Shown piece after piece: positions 1-6,254 of a stretch of 64,000 bases of DNA. Origin of the DNA: Vreelandella songnenensis. GTDB lineage: Bacteria; Pseudomonadota; Gammaproteobacteria; Pseudomonadales; Halomonadaceae. The number at the start of each line of letters is the position of its first letter. The first letter of the stretch is position 1. The stretch covers positions 62,001 through 126,000 of the forward strand of contig NZ_PVTK01000005.1 in NCBI RefSeq assembly GCF_003002925.1. Reading direction: 5' to 3'. A program made the translations under genes and the position numbers. The notes beneath the pieces were generated by a model. It ran no database searches. It had not been told where the DNA came from and was given only the letters and a program-made list of their open reading frames with translations.

Positions 1-833
1 GCCGTCAGCGGCTGTCCGAGCAGGCTGAGGATGTCCATGACCGCCCCGTCGCCGAAAGGCGCGGCCGGAAGGCGGGCAATGGTGCCGATACAGATCAGCA
101 GGATGGGCACGATGATAGGCGCAAACGCTGCCATCGGCCCAGGCAGGCGCCCATAGCTTGCCTTGAGCGCCTCCCAATCCTGCCACTGATCATCAGCGTG
201 CTGGGGCGTATCGTGTACGTCCGGGGAAGTATGGGCAAAGCGCTTCGCCCAGAGCATACCGGCGATGGCCGCGACCGCAGCAATGGGAATACCCGCTGCA
301 ATCACCAGCCCAAGGTTCGACTCAAGCCCCAGGTTGCCAGCCGCAGCAATGGGCCCAGGCGTGGGGGGCACAAAGGTATGCGTGGCATAAAGGCCGGTGG
401 CGAGCGCCACGCTCATGGTGATCGACGAGGTATGCAGCTTCTTGGCCAGCGACTCCTTGAGCGAATTGAGAATGATGAAGCCGGAATCGCAGAACACGGG
501 AATCGAGACGATATAGCCAATCATCGACATCGTCAGCGTGGGGAAGCGGTCTCCCAGCCGGGCAATGATGGCATCGGCCATGGTAATAGCCGCCCCGCTT
601 TTCTCCAGAATTACCCCGATGATGGTGCCCAGCACGATTACCAGACCGATATAGCCGAGAATACCCCCAAACCCGGAGGTAATCGTGCTGACCACCGAAT
701 CAATGGGCAGCCGATACGCAAAGGCAGCAATGAAGGCCGCGCCAAGCAGTGCCAGAAAGGGATGTACTTTCCACTTGCTGGTGGCCAGTACGATAAATGC
801 CACCACAATCAACAGTATTAACACCAACCCCAT
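1..833 (-). CDS. GntP-family gluconate/organic acid:H+ permease (3' end beyond the window)
   Basis: I translated the minus strand directly from the ATG at 833; the frame stays open for 277 codons to the left edge, so the C-terminal half is missing. The visible part is a series of hydrophobic segments with GntP-family signatures: LVIVLGTIIGVILEKSGA, VFCDSGFIIL, and THTFVPPTPGPIAAAG at about residues 160-176. GntP proteins are inner-membrane proton symporters for gluconate or related sugar acids such as glycerate; the substrate cannot be told from this fragment. Start choice: ATG preceded by GGGGAAAGG. A CRP-like palindrome lies just upstream. Family call is firm, substrate open. Confidence 0.88.
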   Translation of the reverse strand, partial: MGLVLILLIVVAFIVLATSKWKVHPFLALLGAAFIAAFAYRLPIDSVVSTITSGFGGILGYIGLVIVLGTIIGVILEKSGAAITMADAIIARLGDRFPTLTMSMIGYIVSIPVFCDSGFIILNSLKESLAKKLHTSSITMSVALATGLYATHTFVPPTPGPIAAAGNLGLESNLGLVIAAGIPIAAVAAIAGMLWAKRFAHTSPDVHDTPQHADDQWQDWEALKASYGRLPGPMAAFAPIIVPILLICIGTIARLPAAPFGDGAVMDILSLLGQPLT

Positions 834-1173
834 GCCTTTCCCCTAAATGGTTGCTTATTCAACGTGATGCGTATCACCCTCCGCTCAGCGCCTTGATCGC
901 TCAAGCGGCCGGCATAACCTACCCGAAGTGGCTAGGGGGCGTACACTACAAGATGAAAAACCATTCAGGGCTTGCGACTTGAAGTCACTTAACCCGGGCA
1001 GCTCATATCCCCTTCTTCACAGCTGGCGTGCTCCTTCAGCCGTTCGGTACGCGCTCGAGTCCGCGTTTCAAGGCAGCCGTTGCGAACCATGGGCTGGGCG
1101 CCGGCATTTCTGCCAGCGCCCTGTTGATTGCCGGAACACTTGACGGCGTGAAAGCACGCCGATACGCGTCGGT
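834..1173. other. Intergenic region between gntP-like gene and zinT
   Basis: No convincing gene. It holds the gntP promoter region, including the palindrome at 864-877, and a short 6-bp inverted repeat (GGCGTG/CACGCC, 1144-1159) just beyond the zinT stop with no T-run. Small open frames here lack a ribosome site and coding character. Confidence 0.5.
864..877. promoter_or_regulatory. CRP/FNR-geometry palindrome upstream of gntP-like gene
   Basis: The sequence GTGAT-GCGT-ATCAC is a perfect inverted repeat, 30 bases upstream of the permease start codon. It has the spacing of CRP/Vfr and FNR sites (TGTGA-N6-TCACA, TTGAT-N4-ATCAA) and fits the CRP form at GTGA-N6-TCAC. A catabolite-responsive site would suit a sugar-acid permease. 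The regulator is inferred; a local GntR-type repressor is equally possible. Confidence 0.4.
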
Positions 1174-1881
1174 TTAGTGAGCGAGCATCTCGTCAACGAT
1201 TCCATCACCATCAAGCTCGGACGGATAGTAAGTCGGCCAGTGGGTAACTTCTTCGAGAAGAGCGGCACGATCATCGCCCCAGTAAAGGTGGAAGTGATGC
1301 GCGTCCGTCGGGTAAATATCGTGGTCGCTGAACTGGATATATTGGGGCATATTGTCAGCGTCATCTTCGAGTTCGAAGATAAACCGTACGCCGCGATTGC
1401 CTGCTGCGTAAGTCAGAATCTCGTAACCGTCGGCACGATACTCGCCGGTCGTCTCTTCACCGTTTTCGTAGAACGTAACGCTGTTGCCTTCTATCACGAT
1501 GCGGTCTACGTCGGTTTCATAACCGGTGGTGTAGTACTGCTTGTACTCTTCGGCAGTTTTGTCGCCCTGCTCTGCCTTGTGCTCGAATACCTCGTCCAGC
1601 GTGCCATCTTCCAGGTATGGATAGACGGACTGCCAGTCACCTTCCCAGTCGGAAAGCGGGCGGTCAGCGATCTGATCATCGTCGAAATGACCCGCGTAGA
1701 TATCGCTGTCGTGGGAGTGACTGTGCGCGTGGTCGTGGTCGTGGTCGTGGGCATGATCGTGCGAGTGGCCGTGTTCATGATCGTGGTGTTCGTGGTCATC
1801 GGCAATGGCAGTGCTGGCGCCTGCCAGTACCAGCGAACTGATGGCAAATGCACTGAGATGCTTGCTTGAGAAAAGCGCCAT
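1174..1881 (-). CDS. zinT: ZinT-type periplasmic zinc-binding protein
   Basis: 235 aa. Residues 1-28 form a signal peptide (hydrophobic core, cleavage near ASTAIA). Next comes a His/Asp-rich stretch (about residues 30-60) with many HDH and HSH units that would bind metal. The rest is the ZinT (YodA) calycin-like domain with LSDWEGDWQSVYPYLEDGTL near its start and DAHHFHLYWG near its end. ZinT captures zinc in the periplasm and passes it to the ZnuABC importer. An upstream TTG in frame would add 8 residues, but the ATG at 1881 has AAGGAAC at the right distance. A Zur-like operator lies upstream. No znuABC is visible here. Confidence 0.93.
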   Translation of the reverse strand: MALFSSKHLSAFAISSLVLAGASTAIADDHEHHDHEHGHSHDHAHDHDHDHAHSHSHDSDIYAGHFDDDQIADRPLSDWEGDWQSVYPYLEDGTLDEVFEHKAEQGDKTAEEYKQYYTTGYETDVDRIVIEGNSVTFYENGEETTGEYRADGYEILTYAAGNRGVRFIFELEDDADNMPQYIQFSDHDIYPTDAHHFHLYWGDDRAALLEEVTHWPTYYPSELDGDGIVDEMLAH

Positions 1882-1932
1882 GGTGTCAGGTTCCTTTTTT
1901 GACAAGTAAAGTGGGCAAGTGCTTCCCGGCCC

Positions 1933-1955
1933 TTAAAATTACGATATAACATTGC
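1933..1955. promoter_or_regulatory. Putative Zur operator of zinT
   Basis: On the minus strand this reads GCAATGTTATATCGTAATTT. One half (AATGTTATA) is identical to the gammaproteobacterial Zur consensus half-site, and the other is partly conserved. It lies about 50 bases upstream of the zinT start, in an AT-rich promoter. Zur represses zinT in other bacteria, so the match fits the gene. Inference from sequence only. Confidence 0.6.
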
Positions 1956-2172
1956 ATTAAGCAAACATGATTTTAATCGATATTTCACTGGGCACGTGTT
2001 CATCCCAGACTGGGCTTTTACAACAGCATCACGCCCACCTCCTCACAAAATGCTGACAGAAATACGACGGCCGCTGCGTTGAACGCATTAGTCTCGCTAT
2101 CTTTCAGGCTCACATCTATAGTCGCTAATACAGGATTCTCCTGATTGTGCAGGCGCTGCTGTGGGGGTGGAT

Positions 2173-3135
2173 ATGCTGCTTTATGGGCTGAGTTTGTTTG
2201 CAGGGATTGTGCTGTTGACGCTGGGCGGTGAGGGCTTGATCCGCGGTGCGGTGGCGGGAGCAAAACGCCTGGGCGTATCGCCGCTGTTTACCGGTCTGGT
2301 GATTGTAGGGTTTGGTACTTCCTCGCCGGAGCTGGTGGTGTCCATTCAGGCGGCGATCAATCAGCAGCCGGATATCGCCATCGGCAACGTGGTGGGCAGC
2401 AATATCGGCAATATTCTATTGATCCTGGGGCTTTGCGCGTTGATCTGCCCGCTGACGGTGCAGCCTCAGGCGCTCAAGCGCGATGGCATGGTCATGCTCC
2501 TGGCGGCGGTACTGTTTATCCTGCTGGCCCTGAATGGCAGCCTGGCTCGTCTGGATGCCCTGCTGTTGCTGCTTGGCCTTACGGTTTATCTTGGCTGGGC
2601 CTACTGGAGCGAAAGCCGCCACAACGCCCCCGCGGCCGCCGTGCATACCGCCGAAGCAGAAGAAGTCACCCAACTGCCCATGAGTACGCTGATGATCGTG
2701 GTGGCCTTGGTGGGCGGCCTTGCGCTGTTGATCGGCGGCTCCCAGTTGCTGCTTTATGGCGCCGTGGGTGTGGCCCAGGCGATGGGCGTCTCGGAAGCGG
2801 TCATTGGTCTGACGATTGTCGCCGTCGGCACCTCCCTGCCCGAGCTTGCGGTATCGATCATTGCCGCACTGCGTCGCCATGCTGATGTGGCGGTAGGCAA
2901 CATACTGGGCAGCAATATCTTCAACATCATGGGTATTCTCGGGGTTTCGGCCTTCCTTCAGCCGCTTGCGCTGGTGGAGCGCATGGCATCGTTCGACCAG
3001 TGGGTGATGCTGGGAGCCTCGGCAATCCTGATGGTGTTTCTGTATACCGGCCTGCGCCTGTCGCGCGGTGAAGGAGCGCTGCTGCTGCTAGGCTATGCGG
3101 CCTATTTGACGGCGAGCTTTACCATTATCAGCTAA
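2173..3135 (+). CDS. Calcium/sodium antiporter, CaCA family (YrbG-like)
   Basis: 320 aa integral membrane protein with the internal duplication of the CaCA superfamily. Alpha-repeat 1 carries GFGTSSPELVVS and GNVVGSNIGNI; alpha-repeat 2 carries AVGTSLPELAVS and GNILGSNIFNI. The acidic residues within the two SPEL/LPEL motifs form the ion site. About ten TM segments with a short cytoplasmic loop near residues 155-170. Exchanges Na+ (or H+) for Ca2+ across the inner membrane. A GTG at 2161 is in frame, but the ATG at 2173 has GGGGGTGG just upstream and matches family N-termini. Monocistronic, ending in a strong terminator. Confidence 0.93.
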   Translation: MLLYGLSLFAGIVLLTLGGEGLIRGAVAGAKRLGVSPLFTGLVIVGFGTSSPELVVSIQAAINQQPDIAIGNVVGSNIGNILLILGLCALICPLTVQPQALKRDGMVMLLAAVLFILLALNGSLARLDALLLLLGLTVYLGWAYWSESRHNAPAAAVHTAEAEEVTQLPMSTLMIVVALVGGLALLIGGSQLLLYGAVGVAQAMGVSEAVIGLTIVAVGTSLPELAVSIIAALRRHADVAVGNILGSNIFNIMGILGVSAFLQPLALVERMASFDQWVMLGASAILMVFLYTGLRLSRGEGALLLLGYAAYLTASFTIIS

Positions 3136-3161
3136 GCACTGGCACACGTTGTCTTGTAACG

Positions 3162-3196
3162 ACGCCGCTGCGGTAAAACCGCAGCGGCGTCTTTTA
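3162..3196 (+). terminator. Intrinsic terminator after the Ca2+/Na+ antiporter gene
   Basis: A 13-bp perfect stem (ACGCCGCTGCGGT / ACCGCAGCGGCGT) with an AAA loop, followed by CTTTTAT on the plus strand. It lies between convergent genes. Confidence 0.85.
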
Positions 3197-3222
3197 TCGT
3201 ATCCAGCGTCAGCAGCCAGGCC

Positions 3223-4191
3223 CTAGCGCAGCGCCTCGGGGATCTCGATATCCATTTCTTCGTAGTAGCGCAGTGCTCCGGCATGCAGCTTGCCGGCCAT
3301 ATTGCTCAACAGGTCGGGCGTGATGTCGCTCCACCAGGAAGACTCGGCCGCCATGTCGGTCAATACCTCCCAGAAGGTCTTGGTCAGGGTGTACGCCAGG
3401 TCATCATCCATTTGTGTCGTGGTGTAGGCCATGACTGGAAGCGACGTGGTCTGCACATTCTGGTTGACCCCCGGGTAAGTGCCGCCGGGAATGATGCGAC
3501 GCGGCGTGCCGATCATTTCAATCTGCTCATCGCTCAGACTGACCATGGAAATGGGCATGCTGGCGGCCACGTCAAAGATATTGGGCGTAGGAAACGAGCT
3601 TGCCGTCACAAACCCGTCGATCTGGCCATTCTTGAGCGCATCCGGCCCGCTGCCCAGGGCCGCATCGGCAATTCGTATCTGTTCGTCCAACCCAAACAGG
3701 GTGAAATAGCGCGCGGCTTCGCGAGCGCTGAACGTTCCCCGGCCAATCAGAATATGCTTGCCTTTGAGTGCATCGGTGCTGACCACGCCGTTATCCCCGC
3801 CCAGAATAAAATGCATGGTCATGGCAGGTAGAGGAAACAGCCCGCGAATATTCTGAAAGCGTGGGTGCGGGCGCTCGGTAAACGGCCCCGTTGCCGTCAG
3901 GGCTTGCTCCACCAGATCTGAAGGCGTGGTAAAGACATAGTTACCTTGGCGGGCCATGACCTCCATCACGTTCTGAACCGACCCCTGGCTCTCCTCCTGA
4001 GTGAGTACGATCTGCCCATCGGTGGCCTGGTTGATCGCCTCGGAAAGCTCAACACCCATCTCATGATACGCGGTGCCAGCCGTTGCGGATTTATAGGTAA
4101 TGCGGGTTTCAGCATGTACCGCCTGGCTTAAGGGAAAAAAGGCGGCTAGAAGTAATGAGAACGTGACAGCGGAGCGAAAAAGGGAGGGCAT
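3223..4191 (-). CDS. TAXI-family TRAP transporter solute-binding protein (orphan)
   Basis: 322 aa. Signal peptide at 1-27 (VTFSLLLAAFFPLSQAVHA), then a TAXI-type periplasmic binding fold: TAGTAYHEMGVELSEAIN near the mature N-terminus, GPDALKNGQIDGFV in the middle, and PGGTYPGVNQNVQTTSLP. TAXI proteins deliver glutamate-like or other organic anions to a fused DctQM membrane subunit. No membrane subunit is next to it, so it is an orphan receptor here. RBS AGGAG before the ATG. The ligand is unknown. Confidence 0.85.
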   Translation of the reverse strand: MPSLFRSAVTFSLLLAAFFPLSQAVHAETRITYKSATAGTAYHEMGVELSEAINQATDGQIVLTQEESQGSVQNVMEVMARQGNYVFTTPSDLVEQALTATGPFTERPHPRFQNIRGLFPLPAMTMHFILGGDNGVVSTDALKGKHILIGRGTFSAREAARYFTLFGLDEQIRIADAALGSGPDALKNGQIDGFVTASSFPTPNIFDVAASMPISMVSLSDEQIEMIGTPRRIIPGGTYPGVNQNVQTTSLPVMAYTTTQMDDDLAYTLTKTFWEVLTDMAAESSWWSDITPDLLSNMAGKLHAGALRYYEEMDIEIPEALR

Positions 4192-4737
4192 GGATCAACT
4201 CCTGGGGTTAACTAATACTTGTCTGCATCGTTCGCCCAGGCCGAACCAGTGGCGCAGCGAGCGCATAACATAGCATGACCTTTGCCTGACACAAACGTGC
4301 TTTTCTGGCTATCGATCAATCGCCGCGGGGCCCCTTTCAGGCTACCCCTCCTGGGTGAAAATTCTGATGTTTGAAGGCGCCCAACGCCGCCTTCTTGTGT
4401 AAAGTCACATCCGCCATTGCCAATGGCGCCGGTTATCCTCGCACGAACTCACAAAGCGTTAATTTTTATTATTAAAAAAGCACCTTCAATTAGCCAAATA
4501 AGATTTAACAGCCGCTTAACTTACGACATTAGTTTAATAAGAGAGAACGTTAGAAGATATGACACCTTATTGAAAAAGTTACCATTAGCGAAACGGTTAA
4601 TTTACTAAAAAAAGATGCTTAACCAGATTAATCAACGCTCTTTATTCGTTTTTATTCTGTATTTCACGCTAAAGACGCTTGATAGACTAAGCGAGATTAC
4701 TCCCCCCTTCATTCACTTCAGTCAGGATAAAAACGCC
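4192..4737 (+). promoter_or_regulatory. Long AT-rich upstream region/leader of nhaD
   Basis: 546 bases without a supported gene. From about 4440 to 4700 it is strikingly AT-rich against GC-rich surroundings, with several A and T runs. Small hairpins occur, for example CGCTT/AAGCG at 4676-4693. The frame from the ATG at 4615 is open into nhaD but encodes an AT-driven, family-unlike extension, so I treat it as untranslated. With the terminator hairpin at 4763-4796, this could be a regulatory leader. Confidence 0.5.
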
Positions 4738-6213
4738 ATGCCAACGCACTACGATGCCCCGGGCCAGCGACGAATCTCTCGTCGCTGGCTTTTTTTGTTA
4801 GCGGCTCTGCTATCGCTATATAGCGCTTCAACATTTGCCGTGACCGGCGAGATTGACCTGACCACTTCGGCCATCGGCTTTTTTGCCGTAGGCATCTTTG
4901 TGCTGGCTTACGCCCTGGTCATGGCGGAAGAAAAGATACACATGCGCAAGTCCAAACCGGTACTGGTGGCCGCCGGGATTATCTGGAGCCTCATTGGCTG
5001 GGTCTACGTCCAAAACGGCATGTCGGAAACCTCGGAATACGCGTTTCGCATGACCCTTCTGGAATTTACCGAGCTGATGCTGTTCCTGCTGGTCGCCATG
5101 ACGTACATCAACGCCATGGAGGAGCGCCGGGTATTTGATGCTCTGCGCTCCTGGATGCTGCGCAAGGGCTTCAACTACCGCACGCTTTTCTGGCTAACCG
5201 GTGGCCTGGCATTCATGCTCTCTCCCATTGCCGATAACCTTACTACCGCACTTTTGATGTGCGCGGTGATTACCAAAGTGGCCGAAGGCGACAAGCGCTT
5301 CATCAACCTTGCATGTATCAACATCGTGGTAGCAGCCAATGCGGGCGGAGCTTTCAGCCCGTTTGGCGATATCACGACACTGATGGTCTGGCAGGCGGGC
5401 ATTATCCAGTTTCAGGAGTTCTTCACCCTGTTCTTGCCTTCGCTGGTCAACTTCCTGATTCCTGCGGTGGTGATGAGCCTGTTCATCAAGGACCAGAAAC
5501 CGGCCAGTGTCTATGAGGATGTCCAGTTGAAGCGCGGCGCACGACGTATCATCGGGCTTTTCCTGCTGACCATTTTGACCGCCGTGATCTGCCACACCTT
5601 CCTGCACCTTCCACCGGTACTTGGCATGATGACCGGACTTGGCTACCTTCAGTTCTTCGGCTTTTACCTGCGCAAGAGCCTGCCGCGCTCACTGGAGCGC
5701 AAACGCGAACGCTACAGCCGCTGCGGCGACAACAAGAAACTTGAACAGCTGGGTAGCGTGGTGCCGTTCGATGTCTTCAATCGCGTGGCGCGGGCCGAGT
5801 GGGACACTCTGCTGTTCTTCTACGGGGTGGTGATGTGCGTGGGCGGTTTGGGCTTCATGGGCTACCTGGGCCTGCTTTCCGAAGCGCTTTACACCAACTG
5901 GGATGCGACCTGGGCCAATATCGTGCTGGGCGTGGTGTCGGCGGTGGTGGATAACATTCCGGTGATGTTTGCCGTATTGACCATGCAGCCCGAGATGTCC
6001 CACGGCCATTGGCTATTGATCACGCTGACCGCGGGCGTGGGCGGCAGCCTGCTTTCCATCGGCTCCGCGGCGGGTGTGGCAGTCATGGGTCAGGCGCGGG
6101 GCTCCTATACCTTCATGGGCCATCTGCGCTGGGCACCGGTCATCATGCTGGGCTATATCGCCAGCATCCTGGTTCACCTGTGGCTCAATGCCGAAAGCTT
6201 CGCGGTTTACTAG
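4738..6213 (+). CDS. nhaD: Na+/H+ antiporter NhaD
   Basis: 491 aa from the ATG at 4738, which has AGGA 10 bases upstream and gives the length usual for NhaD. Residues about 14-34 form a signal-like first hydrophobic segment, followed by eleven or twelve TM segments. Family landmarks: ALVMAEEKIHMRKSKPVL, MTYINAMEERRVFDAL, FMLSPIADNLTTALLM, NAGGAFSPFGDITTLMVWQ, VVDNIPVMFAV and GSLLSIGSAAGVAVMGQARG; the conserved Asp/Ser/Thr lie in these membrane motifs. It exports Na+ (and Li+) for protons at alkaline pH and fits a halophile. Alternative upstream ATG at 4615 rejected. A terminator-like hairpin covers codons 9-20. Confidence 0.95.
   Translation: MPTHYDAPGQRRISRRWLFLLAALLSLYSASTFAVTGEIDLTTSAIGFFAVGIFVLAYALVMAEEKIHMRKSKPVLVAAGIIWSLIGWVYVQNGMSETSEYAFRMTLLEFTELMLFLLVAMTYINAMEERRVFDALRSWMLRKGFNYRTLFWLTGGLAFMLSPIADNLTTALLMCAVITKVAEGDKRFINLACINIVVAANAGGAFSPFGDITTLMVWQAGIIQFQEFFTLFLPSLVNFLIPAVVMSLFIKDQKPASVYEDVQLKRGARRIIGLFLLTILTAVICHTFLHLPPVLGMMTGLGYLQFFGFYLRKSLPRSLERKRERYSRCGDNKKLEQLGSVVPFDVFNRVARAEWDTLLFFYGVVMCVGGLGFMGYLGLLSEALYTNWDATWANIVLGVVSAVVDNIPVMFAVLTMQPEMSHGHWLLITLTAGVGGSLLSIGSAAGVAVMGQARGSYTFMGHLRWAPVIMLGYIASILVHLWLNAESFAVY
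4763..4796 (+). terminator. Perfect intrinsic terminator inside the 5' end of nhaD (possible attenuator)
   Basis: An 11-bp uninterrupted GC-rich stem (GCCAGCGACGA / TCGTCGCTGGC) with loop ATCTC is followed directly by seven T. It is a textbook rho-independent terminator on the sense strand, but it overlies nhaD codons 9-20. Either it is an attenuator that ribosomes on the early codons would open, or translation starts further down than I chose. No downstream start has a ribosome site. Confidence 0.75.
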
Positions 6214-6223
6214 CGCCTGAAGA

Positions 6224-6251
6224 GCCCCTTCACGGCACGCCGCGAAGGGGC
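6224..6251. terminator. Hairpin between convergent nhaD and a GGDEF-EAL gene
   Basis: Stem GCCCCTTC / GAAGGGGC (8 bp) around a 12-base loop that can itself fold (CGGC/GCCG). No clear T-run on either strand, so termination is uncertain. Confidence 0.35.
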
Positions 6252-6254
6252 AGC

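Noticed and set aside
198..821. 207-codon plus-strand open frame at the left edge
   Set aside because: It is the antisense shadow of the gntP-like permease, whose minus-strand translation has clear family motifs.
1144..1159. GGCGTG/CACGCC hairpin after zinT
   Set aside because: Only 6 bp and no T-run on the zinT strand, so not called a terminator.
1177..1869. 230-codon plus-strand frame opposite zinT
   Set aside because: Val-rich translation produced by the reverse complement of the His/Asp repeat codons; no RBS.
4615..4737. Upstream extension of nhaD from the ATG at 4615
   Set aside because: AT-driven residues unlike NhaD N-termini; the ATG at 4738 has a Shine-Dalgarno and gives normal length.
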